The position numbers and the translations under genes are program-made. Positions 39,977 to 49,150 of a DNA stretch of 64,000 bases are shown here, piece after piece. This stretch comes from Actinoplanes sp. L3-i22 (lineage in GTDB: Bacteria > Actinomycetota > Actinomycetes > Mycobacteriales > Micromonosporaceae). The stretch spans positions 2,166,001-2,230,000 of the forward strand of contig NZ_AP024745.1 in NCBI RefSeq assembly GCF_019704555.1, given 5' to 3'. The notes below the pieces were generated by a model. That model worked only from the letters and a program-made list of their open reading frames with translations, had not been told where the DNA came from and searched no databases. Within the stretch, counting starts at the first letter, position 1. Each line of letters begins with the position of its first letter.

Positions 39977-40555
39977 TCAGGGCACCGCACCCAACATCGT
40001 CAACACGTCGGTGAACATCGTCGTCGTCGCCACCGGATCCAGGTGCTCCGCCTGCCAGCCACGGCTCCGCACCCCCTGCAACACCGCGATCATCGTGGTC
40101 CGCGCGGTCCGCAAGGTAGCCGGCGAGAGCAGCACCGCCGAAGTCCCGTCCGCATACGCCGCCCGGGACGCCGCCCCGAGCGCCACCAGCGCCGCCGCCG
40201 ACCCGTTCAGGATCTGGGCGACGTGCAGGCGGTCCCGGTCCAGGTTGAAGGCGGCCACGTGGACGGCCAGGCCCAGGCCGGCGAGGAGGCGGCCGGTCTC
40301 GTCGCCGCTGAGCACGGCCGGCATGGTGGCCGAGTCGTCCTCGACCGCCGCGGCGCCGTCGCCGAAGCCGGTGACCAGCTCGGCGGCGATCTCGGGCGGG
40401 ACGGCCAGACCGGCCAGTGGGATGTCCGGAAAGCGGCGGCGCAGCGCGGCCTCGACCGCGTCCCGGATCACGTAGCCGGGCACCACGCGGTGCTGGTCGG
40501 CGAGCCGGCGCATGATCACCGCGACGATGTCGTCGGGGGTCATCGGCCGCTCCAT
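39977..40555 (-). CDS. Helical protein of unknown function
   Basis: A 192-residue cytoplasmic protein I do not recognise. The first part (PMTPDDIVAVIMRRLADQH, then VIRDAVEAALRRRFPDIPL) could be a small DNA- or protein-binding helical domain. The middle has FNLDRDRLHVAQILNGSAAAL. The C-terminal part (TARTTMIAVLQGVRSRG, TTTMFTDVLTML) is helical and resembles the tail of some TetR-like ligand domains, but no HTH is convincing. The start is fixed by a TACGGT box 6 nt before the ATG. It lies 19 bp after the GAF kinase gene on the same strand and could be cotranscribed with it as well as from its own box. Confidence 0.7.
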   Translation of the reverse strand: MERPMTPDDIVAVIMRRLADQHRVVPGYVIRDAVEAALRRRFPDIPLAGLAVPPEIAAELVTGFGDGAAAVEDDSATMPAVLSGDETGRLLAGLGLAVHVAAFNLDRDRLHVAQILNGSAAALVALGAASRAAYADGTSAVLLSPATLRTARTTMIAVLQGVRSRGWQAEHLDPVATTTMFTDVLTMLGAVP

Positions 40556-40561
40556 CCACCT

Positions 40562-40567
40562 ACCGTA
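40562..40567 (-). promoter_or_regulatory. -10 box TACGGT, leaderless start
   Basis: On the minus strand TACGGT ends 6 nt before the ATG at 40555, within the 19-bp gap after the GAF kinase gene. Confidence 0.5.
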
Positions 40568-40574
40568 TCGGGGC

Positions 40575-41768
40575 TCAGCCGGTGGCGGGCAGGGTGACCC
40601 GGGCCGTGGTGCCGCGTAGGTCGCTGGTCACCTGGAGTGAACCGCGATGCGCGGCCACCGCGGCCCGGGCGATCGCCAGGCCCAGCCCGACGCCCGGTAC
40701 GGCCTGATCGCGGGCGTGCCGGCCGCGGAAGAAGCGGTCGAAGACGTACGGCAGCTCGTCGGCCCGAATGCCGATGCCGCGGTCGATGATCTCCACGGCC
40801 GGAGCCGGCGTGTCCGTGACCCGGACGACGATCGGCCGGTCCACCGGGGTGAACAGCATCGCGTTGCGCAGCAGCTGTTCGACCGCGTGGGCCAGCCGGG
40901 CCAGGTCGGCGCGGACCATCACCGGCGCGGCGGGCCGTACGTCGATCGGCTCGGAGCGCAGCGCGGCGAGTGCCCGGCAGGACGCCAGCGCCGCGGTGAC
41001 CACGGTGTTCAGGTCGATCGGGGCGACCGGCTCGGGCAGTGGCGCGTCGTGCGGGCGGGTGCCGGCCAGGATGTGGTCGACCATCGTGACCAGGCGCTGC
41101 CCGTTGCGGTGGATCGGGTCGATCAGCCGGCGGTAGGGCGCCAGCTCCTCGTTCTCGCAGAGCAGCTCGAGGTAGCCCTGGATGCTGGTGACCGGGGTCC
41201 GCAGCTCGTGCGTGATCGTGGCGATCAGATCCTCCTCGCGCTGCTCGGTGCGGGCCAGGTAGTCGCCGAGCTCGGCCATCCGCAGCCGGGTGCGGATCGC
41301 GGCCAGGTGCGTCGCGGCCTGCCCGGCGAAGATGTTGAGCGCGTCGATCTCCCGGTCGGCGACCTCGCGTGGCTCGTCGTCGATCACGCACAGCGCGCCG
41401 AGCACGTAGCCGTCCTCGTCGATCACCGGGGCGCCGGCGTAGAACCGGAGGTGGGGCGCGCCGACCACGTTGCGGTACGACGAGAAGCGCGGGTGGAGGG
41501 TCGCGTCCGGGACGATCAGCGGCTTGCGGGCCGGGATGATCGTCGCGCAGAACGAGACGTCGAGCGGGGTCTCCGGGACGCCGAGGCCGACGTCGCCGGC
41601 GAACCACTGCCGCTCCCGGTCGATCAGCGAGATCGCCGCCATCGGGGTGTCGAACATGGTCGCGGCGAGCCGGGTGAGTTCGTCGAGCACCTTCGGCCGG
41701 GGCTGGTCGAGCACCTGGTAGCTGTGCAGCGCGGCCAGCCGCGCCTCGTCGCCGACCTGGTCGTTCAT
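40575..41768 (-). CDS. Soluble GAF sensor histidine kinase (paralogue of 29991)
   Basis: A 397-residue cytoplasmic kinase. The GAF domain has MAAISLIDRERQWFAGDVG, DVSFCATIIPAR and FYAGAPVIDEDGYVLGALC, very like the kinase at 29991. The acceptor box is TITHELRTPVTSIQGYLEL and the ATPase has RNAMLFTPV, DRGIGIRADELP and GVGLGLAIARAAVAAHRG. Its ATG overlaps the stop of the MASE1 kinase (ATGA), so both are made together. The pair order (MASE1 kinase, then GAF kinase) is the same as at 27895-31220. Confidence 0.9.
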   Translation of the reverse strand: MNDQVGDEARLAALHSYQVLDQPRPKVLDELTRLAATMFDTPMAAISLIDRERQWFAGDVGLGVPETPLDVSFCATIIPARKPLIVPDATLHPRFSSYRNVVGAPHLRFYAGAPVIDEDGYVLGALCVIDDEPREVADREIDALNIFAGQAATHLAAIRTRLRMAELGDYLARTEQREEDLIATITHELRTPVTSIQGYLELLCENEELAPYRRLIDPIHRNGQRLVTMVDHILAGTRPHDAPLPEPVAPIDLNTVVTAALASCRALAALRSEPIDVRPAAPVMVRADLARLAHAVEQLLRNAMLFTPVDRPIVVRVTDTPAPAVEIIDRGIGIRADELPYVFDRFFRGRHARDQAVPGVGLGLAIARAAVAAHRGSLQVTSDLRGTTARVTLPATG

Positions 41769-43870
41769 AGCTTGACCATCGGTTCTACCTCGATATTGCT
41801 GAGGACCGGCGCGGCCGGCAGGGTGAAGGTGAACCGGGAGCCGCCGCCGGGGTTGTCCGCGGCCACGATGGTGCCGCCGTGCCGCTCCACGATGCGTTTG
41901 CAGATGCCCAGGCCGAGGCCGGTGCCGGCGTACGCGGCGGTGCGATGGGCCCGGTGGAAGTCGCCGAAGATGGCGTCGTGCTGACCGTCCGGGATGCCGA
42001 TGCCGTTGTCCGAGACGCTGATCCGGATCCGGTCGCCGGCCCGGGCGGCGGTCACGATCAGGGCCGGTGTGACGCCGGGGGCGGTGTACTTGATCGCGTT
42101 GCCGATCAGGTTGTCCAGCAGCTGCCGGACCAGCACCGGGTCGGCGTGCACCGCGGGCAGCACGTCGACCACGAAGCGCGGCCGCGGGTGGCCGGCCGCG
42201 ATCGACGCGTCGACCCGGGCGCCGGTGATCTCGGCGACCAGTTCGTCCAGGTCGACCAGGGCGGGTGCGACCTGGGCGTCGCGCGCGGTGGTGTAGTCGA
42301 GCAGCCCGTTGATCAGGGTGCGCATCCGGCCGGCGGCGCGGTGCACCCGGGCCAGGCCGTCGCGGGCCCGCTCGACCCCGGCCACGCCCTCCAGCGCCTC
42401 CTCGGCCGCCTCGCTCCAGCCCTCGACGGTGGTCACCGGGTTCAGCAGGTCGTGCGCGACCACCCCGGCGAAGCCGGCCAGCTCGTCGCGGTGCTGCCGC
42501 TCGGCGGTGACGTCGTGGAACAGCACCACGGCGGTACGCCGGCCGCCCGGCTCGGCGAACGAGTCCGCGGTGACCCGCAGGATCCGGCCCTCCGGGATGC
42601 CCGGGTTGCGGACCAGGAAGTCCTGGCTCAGGACCGGTTCGCCGGCCAGCGCGCGGTGGTGGGCCATCTCGGCCTCGGCGACCGGGCGGCCGTCGAGGTG
42701 GAAGAAGCCGTAGCTCTCGCTGCTCCGCATCCGGTGGTCCGGGCTGACCTGGCCGCCGAGCAGCCGTTCGGCGGCCGGGTTGCGCAGCAGCACCCGGCCG
42801 TCGTCGGCGATCACCGCGAGGCCGTCGGCCATCGAGTCGACGATCGTGGTCATCAGGTCGGCCCGCCGGGACGCCTCCTCGCGGTGCGCGGCCAGTTCGG
42901 CCTTCTCCGCGGCGAGTTCGGTGAGCAGCGCGGCCCGCTCGTCCCGGCCGAGCGCCAGGGCCAGGCCGACGACGGCGACCAGGGCCACGAACAGCTGCGC
43001 CAGGAAGGCCCGGGCCGCGTTGTCCTGGACGGCCGCGAACGGGCCCAGCCCGCGCAGCGTGAACACCACCGCGATGCTGGCGGTGACCAGGCTGTGCAGC
43101 GCGACGTAGGGGGTCGCGAGCCGGGTGCCGGCCCAGACGGTCACCGCGATCAGCACGAAGGTCAACGGCAGACCATGACCAAGACCGAAGCCCGCGGCGT
43201 ACGCCGCGACGGTCGTCACGGCCAGCCCCACGTACTCCGCGACGCGCCGCCGCGGGGTGACCGCGAGCAGCGAGAGCCCGTGCCGCCACCAGCCGCACAG
43301 GTCACCGTGCCGGTCCCGGTAGCCGTTCGCGGCGTGCCCGACGCTGAGCGCGACCGCCCCGAGCAGCAGCACGCTGGCGGTGTTGCGGGCCAGCCAGACG
43401 GCCGCGGCGGCCCAGGAGAACTCCCCGGTGAGCAGCCAGATCGCCAGCGGGCCGAGGGTCGAGCCGGAGAGCGTGGCGGTGAACGCCGCGGCGAGCAGCC
43501 CCCACAGGTCGCGCGGGCTGCGCATCGGGTCGGTGCCGCCGGTGCCCCACAGGCCCGGTCGCCAGCGCTGGAAGAGCAGCAGGAAGACCGCGACCTGGAG
43601 CAGGTTGGCCATCACGAACACCAGCGCGAGCCGCAGCGGCGCGCCGGTGGCCATGTTCACCACCATCGTGACCAGCGCGAACGCGGCCGCGTCGGGCCAG
43701 TTGAGGCGGGCCTGCCGCTGGGCGCAGAACCAGATCACGGCGACGCCGGCGGCCGGCCAGACCAGGCTGAGGTTGGTCGAGTCCATCACGGTCAGCCGGC
43801 CGGCGAAGCAGGACAGCGTGTAGGCGACGGCGAACAGCAGCGTGCGCAGCAGTGACCTGCGGTACGACAC
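41765..43870 (-). CDS. MASE1-PAS sensor histidine kinase (paralogue of 27895)
   Basis: A 701-residue kinase with a MASE1 membrane domain in the first ~300 residues (CFAGRLTVMDSTNLSLVWPA matches the corresponding segment of the 27895 kinase). A short coiled region ELAAEKAELAAHREEA follows, then a PAS domain (DSMADGLAVIADDGRVLLRN to VLFHDVTAERQHR), the acceptor box VVAHDLLNPVTTVEGW, and ATPase motifs NAIKYTAPG, DNGIGIPDGQ and GTGLGLGICKRIVERHGG. Unlike the 27895 protein the N box is intact. GTG 43870 has GGAGG 5 nt upstream; in-frame GTGs at 43873 and 43885 are alternatives. It is translationally coupled to the GAF kinase downstream. Confidence 0.9.
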   Translation of the reverse strand: MSYRRSLLRTLLFAVAYTLSCFAGRLTVMDSTNLSLVWPAAGVAVIWFCAQRQARLNWPDAAAFALVTMVVNMATGAPLRLALVFVMANLLQVAVFLLLFQRWRPGLWGTGGTDPMRSPRDLWGLLAAAFTATLSGSTLGPLAIWLLTGEFSWAAAAVWLARNTASVLLLGAVALSVGHAANGYRDRHGDLCGWWRHGLSLLAVTPRRRVAEYVGLAVTTVAAYAAGFGLGHGLPLTFVLIAVTVWAGTRLATPYVALHSLVTASIAVVFTLRGLGPFAAVQDNAARAFLAQLFVALVAVVGLALALGRDERAALLTELAAEKAELAAHREEASRRADLMTTIVDSMADGLAVIADDGRVLLRNPAAERLLGGQVSPDHRMRSSESYGFFHLDGRPVAEAEMAHHRALAGEPVLSQDFLVRNPGIPEGRILRVTADSFAEPGGRRTAVVLFHDVTAERQHRDELAGFAGVVAHDLLNPVTTVEGWSEAAEEALEGVAGVERARDGLARVHRAAGRMRTLINGLLDYTTARDAQVAPALVDLDELVAEITGARVDASIAAGHPRPRFVVDVLPAVHADPVLVRQLLDNLIGNAIKYTAPGVTPALIVTAARAGDRIRISVSDNGIGIPDGQHDAIFGDFHRAHRTAAYAGTGLGLGICKRIVERHGGTIVAADNPGGGSRFTFTLPAAPVLSNIEVEPMVKL

Positions 43871-43948
43871 CACTGCCTCCCCCACGTGCGACCGGATCTG
43901 CTCGGTGGCCTATCGGCCCGGCCGGCTCCGATCTGAGGCGGGGCCCGG

Positions 43949-44419
43949 TCAGCCGAAGTGCAGCCGCATCCGGTCGGTGTGCCCGGACCAGGTCAGGGTC
44001 AGCTCCCAGCAGCCCGGGGCGGGGATCTTCACCCCGGAGGGGCCGGCGCCGTCCGGCAGCTCCTGCCGCGCGGTCCGCCCGTCGGTCCGGACCGCGTCGA
44101 TGATCAGCGGGCCGGCCGCCTCGACCGGGAGCCGGGACACCCAGAGGATCTTGGTGCCGTTCGCCGGGTCGGCCACCGCCGGGTACTGGAACGGGACCGC
44201 CATCAGGTCACCCCGGTCGCCGAGCAGGTGCGGGGTGCCGGAGCCGTCGCCGGTGAATCCGGCGCGTGCCCACTCCGGGAGCGCCGCGCGGCTGATCCCG
44301 GCGTCACAGTCGCCGGAGGAGACCGGCGACGGTGCGGGCGCCGCCGTGGGCGAGGGCCCCGTGCAGGCTCCCAACATCAAAAACACAACTGCTGCCGCCG
44401 TACGTCGTAAAAGCCTCAC
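43949..44419 (-). CDS. Small lipoprotein of unknown function
   Basis: A 156-residue protein exported as a lipoprotein: RLLRRTAAAVVFLMLGACTG has a basic start, hydrophobic core and lipobox LGAC (Cys about 19), followed by a Ser/Pro/Ala linker. The mature domain has DCDAGISRAALPEWARAGF, AVADPANGTKILWVSR and a C-terminal GCWELTLTWSGHTDRMRLHF; the Trp-rich beta-strand end resembles small surface beta-sandwich proteins. Two cysteines (near DCDAG and PGCWEL) may pair. No known function. It lies 79 bp before the MASE1 kinase on the same strand and may be cotranscribed, which would suit an external accessory protein for that sensor (inference). Confidence 0.75.
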   Translation of the reverse strand: MRLLRRTAAAVVFLMLGACTGPSPTAAPAPSPVSSGDCDAGISRAALPEWARAGFTGDGSGTPHLLGDRGDLMAVPFQYPAVADPANGTKILWVSRLPVEAAGPLIIDAVRTDGRTARQELPDGAGPSGVKIPAPGCWELTLTWSGHTDRMRLHFG

Positions 44420-44515
44420 ACCCGCACTGTCGCAGCGACCGTGACCAGCGGCTATGTCCTGGCGTCGCGAAGCGCGCCATGTGCCTTTTCGCCGGGAATC
44501 GGGAACCGAACCGGC

Positions 44516-45505
44516 TCAGGCCTTGCGCGCGACCGCGTGTTTCCCGGAGGCCTTGACCGTCCAGGCGGCGGTGGCCTTGGTCCAGGGGTTCGTCGCGCTG
44601 ATCCGGACCCCGCCGGTGACGTCGGCGATCGCGAGGACCTTGACCTCGAAGCTGCTGTTGGCCGACGCGACCTCGGCGCGCGCCCACTTGCGCAGGTTGG
44701 CCACCTTGACGGTCTTCTTCCCGGACTTGCTCTCGATGACCTGGGCGCTGCTGGTGGCCGCGTACTTCACCTTGGCGGCCATGTTCAGGTATGCGACGGC
44801 CCGGTCCAGCGTCACCCGCGCGATCGACTCCGCCCCGGTCGGCAGCGGCACCGTCTGCGCGCCGTAGTTCCAGGTGAAGGTCTCGTCGACGCCGGTCGCG
44901 GTGACCTTGACGCCGGTCAGCACACTGCCGGCGTCGGCGCTGAAGGTGAGCGAGTTCTTCTCGTCGTCGGCGTAGTGGTAGTCGGTGGTGCCGTCGTCGT
45001 GCACGGTCTTGGTGCCGGCGTGCCGGGGGTCGCTGACGACGAGCACGGACGGGGCCGGTAGGTGGTAGGTCACCCACTCGTCCAGGGTGAGCTTGGCGTT
45101 CGGGGTGAAGGCGTACTTGGCGGTGGGGTGGCCGGCCATCTTGGCGGCGGCGCGCTCGGCGGTGCCGTCCAGGAGGTCCCACTCGCCCTTGCCGGTCAGG
45201 GCGTACCCGGTGAGGCCGGTCATGTCCGGGTTCGAGCTGGTGATGTAGCCGCTGCCCCGCACCGGGTCGGAGGCGAACTTCCCCGAGGCGCTCGCGGTGT
45301 GCCCGTCCTCGGTGAAGGTGGCCTGGAAGTCGCCGCCGTAGCCGGGAAGTTCCGCGGTGGCGGTCGGGCCGGCCACGTTCTTGAGCGCCGCGGACATCTG
45401 GGCGGCGGTCAGCGGCGTGGTGGTGTCGGCGGCCAGCGCGGCGCCGGGCGCGAGGAGCACCCCGGTCGCGAGCGTGGCGGTGGTGAGGGCGAGGGCACGG
45501 AACAC
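44516..45505 (-). CDS. Secreted protein of unknown function
   Basis: A 329-residue exported protein. The signal peptide FRALALTTATLATGVLLAPG ends near ALAAD (cleavage about residue 26). The mature part is rich in Thr, Ala and Lys and looks beta-rich: TATAELPGYGGDFQATFTED and VDETFTWNYGAQTVPLP are clear strand-turn-strand segments. The C-terminal ~90 residues (SSFEVKVLAIADVTGGVRIS) look like a separate small beta domain. There are no cysteines. I do not recognise a family. AAAGG lies upstream of the GTG start. The gene is divergent from the encapsulin operon. Confidence 0.75.
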   Translation of the reverse strand: MFRALALTTATLATGVLLAPGAALAADTTTPLTAAQMSAALKNVAGPTATAELPGYGGDFQATFTEDGHTASASGKFASDPVRGSGYITSSNPDMTGLTGYALTGKGEWDLLDGTAERAAAKMAGHPTAKYAFTPNAKLTLDEWVTYHLPAPSVLVVSDPRHAGTKTVHDDGTTDYHYADDEKNSLTFSADAGSVLTGVKVTATGVDETFTWNYGAQTVPLPTGAESIARVTLDRAVAYLNMAAKVKYAATSSAQVIESKSGKKTVKVANLRKWARAEVASANSSFEVKVLAIADVTGGVRISATNPWTKATAAWTVKASGKHAVARKA

Positions 45506-45713
45506 CGGCGGTGGCCTTTCTCGAGGGCTGCGTTCCCAGCTTGCGGGACACCTCGGTCACTCGCTGGGAGTTGGCCCGATTCCTCGATCTTGGGGCAGAA
45601 GTGCTGGTCAGGGCACGTGTTCAGATTCCGTGAAACCCGACAAACAAGCCGGATGGTGCGATAAAACGACCTAGAGACAGTAGGCATGAAATCCGACGAA
45701 CGGGGTACCAGCG

Positions 45714-47123
45714 GTGGCGACTCCCACGCAGTCCGAGATCCGCGACGAAGAGCAGGAACAACGGCGGCAGAGCCTGAGTACGGCGGCCGCGCGGAACCTG
45801 ACCACGACCACCAAGACGGTTCCGCAGATGCAGGAGATCACCTCCCGGTGGCTGCTGCGCAAGCTGCCCTGGGTGCAGGTGTCCGGCGGGGCCTACCGGG
45901 TGAACCGGCGGATGACCTACCGGATCGGCGACGGGCGGCTCAGCTTCACCAACGTGGGCGCGCAGGTCCGGGTGGTCCCGGCCGAGCTGCGGGAACTGTC
46001 GGTGCTCAGCGAGTTCGACGACGTCGCCGCGCTGGGTGCGATGGCCGACAAGTTCGTGCAGCAGGAGTACGAGCCGGGTCAGGTGATCGTCGAGTTCGGC
46101 TCGGTCGCCGACCAGGTCTACCTGATCGCGCACGGCAAGGTCAGCAAGATCGGGGTGGGCGCCTACGGCGACCCGGTCGCGCTGGGTGTGGTCGCCGACG
46201 GCGAGGCGTTCGGCGAGCACGCGCTCACCGACGACGCGGGGATCTGGGACTACACCGCCAAGGCGATGACCGCGGTGACCCTGCTGACCCTGCCGCGCCG
46301 GGCGTTCGCCGAGATCCTCGAGCAGAGCGACCAGCTGCGCACGCACGTCGAGAAGTTCCGCGCCAAGAACCGCCGGCCGCAGAACAAGCACGGCGAGGCG
46401 GCGATCTCGGTGGCCGCCGGGCACAAGGGCGAGCCGCAGCTGGACGGCACCTACGTGGACTACGAGGAGACCCCGCGCGAGTACGAGCTGAGCGTCGCGC
46501 AGACCATCCTGCGCGTGCACACCCGGGTCGCCGACCTCTACAACGAGCCGATGAACCAGCTGGAGCAGCAGCTCCGGCTGACCGTCGAGGCGCTGCGCGA
46601 GCGCCAGGAATACGAAATGATCAACAACCGTGAGTTCGGCCTGCTGCACAACGCCGACCTGCGGCAGCGCATCCACACCCGGGGCGGCCCGCCGACCCCG
46701 GACGACCTGGACGAGCTGCTCAGCATGCGACGCAGCACCAAGCTGTTCCTGGCCCACCCGCAGGCGATCGCCGCGTTCGGCCGGGAGTGCACCAAGCGCG
46801 GCATCTACCCGCCGATGGTCGACATGGACGGGCACACCGTGATGGCCTGGCGCGGCGTGCCGATCCTGCCCAGCGGCAAGATCCCGGTGACCGAGACGCA
46901 CACCACCTCGATCCTGGCGATGCGGACCGGGGAGGCGGACCAGGGCGTGGTCGGGCTGCACCAGACCGGGATCCCGGACGAGTACCAGCCGAGCCTGTCG
47001 GTGCGGTTCATGGGCGTGAACGAGCAGGCGATCATGTCGTACCTGGTCAGCGCGTACTACTCGGCGGCGGTGCTGGTGCCGGACGCGCTGGGCATCCTCG
47101 ATCACGTCGAGTTGTCGCACTGA
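45714..47123 (+). CDS. Family 2B encapsulin shell protein with cNMP-binding-like domain
   Basis: A 469-residue capsid-like shell protein. The first ~115 residues ([37 protein letters not shown]) and the part after ~residue 225 ([57 protein letters not shown]) form the HK97-type shell fold. Between them sits a cyclic-nucleotide-binding-like domain (about 120-215: [32 protein letters not shown]). This split layout is the hallmark of family 2B encapsulins, long misannotated as Crp-type regulators. The Arg of the cyclic-phosphate cassette is not seen after GEHAL, so nucleotide binding is doubtful. The synthase gene starts 2 bp downstream. GTG 45714 is the most likely start. Confidence 0.93.
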   Translation: MATPTQSEIRDEEQEQRRQSLSTAAARNLTTTTKTVPQMQEITSRWLLRKLPWVQVSGGAYRVNRRMTYRIGDGRLSFTNVGAQVRVVPAELRELSVLSEFDDVAALGAMADKFVQQEYEPGQVIVEFGSVADQVYLIAHGKVSKIGVGAYGDPVALGVVADGEAFGEHALTDDAGIWDYTAKAMTAVTLLTLPRRAFAEILEQSDQLRTHVEKFRAKNRRPQNKHGEAAISVAAGHKGEPQLDGTYVDYEETPREYELSVAQTILRVHTRVADLYNEPMNQLEQQLRLTVEALRERQEYEMINNREFGLLHNADLRQRIHTRGGPPTPDDLDELLSMRRSTKLFLAHPQAIAAFGRECTKRGIYPPMVDMDGHTVMAWRGVPILPSGKIPVTETHTTSILAMRTGEADQGVVGLHQTGIPDEYQPSLSVRFMGVNEQAIMSYLVSAYYSAAVLVPDALGILDHVELSH

Positions 47124-47125
47124 CC

Positions 47126-48265
47126 ATGGCCGGGACCCTTGCACCGGATCTCGGCCGGGACATCCTCCGCGATCTCGCCGGGGCGCCGGCCGGTGATCTC
47201 GGGGCGGTGCTCACCGCCGTACCGGCGAAATTTGATCTTGATCTGAACGGGCTCGGCACGTCGGCGGCCCGCGCTTTCCGGCCCGCGCCGGCGCCCTCGC
47301 CCGCGCCGGCGACCGAGCAGCCGCGGCTGTTCTGCCCGGGGCCGCTGCGCGACGACCGGGAGCTGGGGGAGCGGGTCAACGGGGCCGTGGTGCGGTGGGC
47401 CGAGAAGATCGGCATCTACCCGGGGCGCCTGGACAAGCTGCGGGCGGCGAACTTCGGCCGCTACATGATGCTCGCGCACCCCGTCACCAGCGACCCGGAC
47501 CGGCTGCTCGCCGCGACGAAATGCCTGGTCGCGGAGTGGGCGGCGGACGACTACTACGTCGACGAGGTGTCCCTGGGCGCCGATCCGATGGTGGTCGGCT
47601 CGCGGCTGGCCAACCTCTACTCGGTGGTCGACCCGGCCTCGCTCACGCCCCGCTACCAGGCCGACTTCGAGGAGCACCACAAGCTCCAGCCGATCTCGGT
47701 GGCGTTCCGCAGCGCGATGGAACACCTGGCCAGGTACGCGAGCGTGGCGCAGATGGCCCGCTTCCAGCACCAGATGGCGATCCTCTTCGTCGCCTGGGCG
47801 CAGGAGGCGGACTGGCACGCCAACCGGCGGACCCCGCCGGTCTGGGAGTACCTGGTGCAGCGGCACCTCAACAGCTACCTGCCGCCGATGATCCTGATCG
47901 ACGTGATGGGCGGCTACGAGCTGCCGCCGGGCGAGTTCTTCGACCCGCGGGTGCGGACCGCGTTCACCACCGCCGGTAACGCCGCGGTGCTGATCAACGA
48001 CCTGTACTCCGGGAAGAACGAGTCCGAGAACGATCACAACCTGCCGACCGTGCTCGCCGCGGAGGACCGGCTCACCCCGCGCGAGGCGGTGCTGCGCACC
48101 GTGGACATCCACAACGAGCTGATGACCAGGTTCGTGAGCTCGGCCGCCGAGCTGAGCGCCGCCGGCTCGCCGACGCTGCGGCGGTTCCTCGCCGACACGT
48201 GGGCGTGGCTGGGCGGCAGCCGTGAGTGGCATGCCACGAGCGGCCGCTACCACTCGACCGACTAA
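47126..48265 (+). CDS. 2-Methylisoborneol synthase (terpene cyclase, probable encapsulin cargo)
   Basis: A 379-residue class I terpene cyclase that converts 2-methyl-GPP to 2-methylisoborneol, the earthy odorant. The metal-binding motifs are both present: Asp-rich DDYYVDE at residues 141-147 and NSE-type NDLYSGKNESE at 291-301. GYELPPGEFFDPRVR and the terminal RWHATSGRY-like SREWHATSGRYHSTD are characteristic. The first ~70 residues are Ala/Pro-rich and probably disordered (FRPAPAPSPAPATEQP); in related systems this tail directs loading into the family 2B shell. It is shorter than the ~120-residue tail I recall for Streptomyces synthases. ATG 47126 lies 2 bp after the shell gene, and the methyltransferase follows, so this is one operon. 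Confidence 0.95.
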   Translation: MAGTLAPDLGRDILRDLAGAPAGDLGAVLTAVPAKFDLDLNGLGTSAARAFRPAPAPSPAPATEQPRLFCPGPLRDDRELGERVNGAVVRWAEKIGIYPGRLDKLRAANFGRYMMLAHPVTSDPDRLLAATKCLVAEWAADDYYVDEVSLGADPMVVGSRLANLYSVVDPASLTPRYQADFEEHHKLQPISVAFRSAMEHLARYASVAQMARFQHQMAILFVAWAQEADWHANRRTPPVWEYLVQRHLNSYLPPMILIDVMGGYELPPGEFFDPRVRTAFTTAGNAAVLINDLYSGKNESENDHNLPTVLAAEDRLTPREAVLRTVDIHNELMTRFVSSAAELSAAGSPTLRRFLADTWAWLGGSREWHATSGRYHSTD

Positions 48266-48277
48266 GGAGGATTTTTC

Positions 48278-49132
48278 GTGACAACCACTGCTATTTCGCC
48301 GCTGCGGACCGACTTCGAGCGCTCGGTCGCCAACTACTGGAACACCAACCAGGTCGACCCGGTGAACCTTCGCCTCGGCGAGGTCGACGGCCTCTACCAC
48401 CACCACTACGGCGTCGGCGAACCCGACTGGGGCGTCCTCGACGGGTCGGCCGAGAGTCGCGAGCAGCGGCTGATCGCCGAGCTGCACCGCCTGGAGAGCG
48501 CCCAGGCCGACCTGCTGCTCGACCACCTCGGACCGATCCGGCCCACCGACGCGCTGCTCGACGGCGGCTCCGGCCGCGGCGGCACCAGCATCATGGCCAA
48601 CGCGCGGTTCGGCTGCCGGGTCGACGGCGTGTCGATCTCCGAGTACCAGGTCGGCTTCGCCAACGAGCAGGCCGCGCTGCGCGGCGTCGACGACCAGGTC
48701 CGGTTCCACTTCCGGAACATGCTGGAGTCCGGCATCGGCTCCGACTCGCGGCAGGCGATCTGGACCAACGAGACGACGATGTACGTCGACCTGTTCGACC
48801 TCTACGCGGAATTCGCCCGGATGCTCCGCTTCGGCGGGCGCTACGTCTGCATCACCGGCTGCGCGAACGACGTGACCGGCCGGCGCTCCAAGTCGGTCAG
48901 CAAGATCAACGAGCACTACACCTGCGACATCCACCCGCGCAGCGACTACTTCAAGGCGCTCGCGGCCAACGATCTCGTCCCGATCAACGTGGTCGATCTG
49001 ACCGCGGCCACCATTCCGTACTGGGAGATGCGTGCCCGGTCGGAGGTGGCCACCGGGATCGAGGAGGCTTTCCTCACGGCGTACAAGGAAGGCAGTTTCC
49101 ACTACCTCCTGATCGCCGCCGACCGGGTCTGA
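48278..49132 (+). CDS. Geranyl diphosphate 2-C-methyltransferase
   Basis: A 284-residue SAM-dependent methyltransferase that adds a methyl group to C2 of geranyl diphosphate, supplying 2-methyl-GPP to the synthase encoded just upstream. The SAM-binding motif is DALLDGGSGRGGTSIMAN (about residues 91-108). The family start YWNTNQVDPVNLRLGEVDGL and the segment HHHYGVGEPDW are diagnostic of GPP methyltransferase. NETTMYVDLFDLYAEFARML and FGGRYVCITGCAND complete the fold. A perfect AAGGAGG begins inside the synthase stop codon, 7 nt before GTG 48278. A strong terminator follows 18 bp after its stop, ending the operon. Confidence 0.96.
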   Translation: MTTTAISPLRTDFERSVANYWNTNQVDPVNLRLGEVDGLYHHHYGVGEPDWGVLDGSAESREQRLIAELHRLESAQADLLLDHLGPIRPTDALLDGGSGRGGTSIMANARFGCRVDGVSISEYQVGFANEQAALRGVDDQVRFHFRNMLESGIGSDSRQAIWTNETTMYVDLFDLYAEFARMLRFGGRYVCITGCANDVTGRRSKSVSKINEHYTCDIHPRSDYFKALAANDLVPINVVDLTAATIPYWEMRARSEVATGIEEAFLTAYKEGSFHYLLIAADRV

Positions 49133-49150
49133 CCAGCCCGGCCGGAAGTG

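Noticed and set aside
45714..47123. Reading the shell gene as a Crp/Fnr transcription factor
   Set aside because: There is a cNMP-like domain but no helix-turn-helix, and the flanking parts match family 2B shell proteins next to a terpene synthase.
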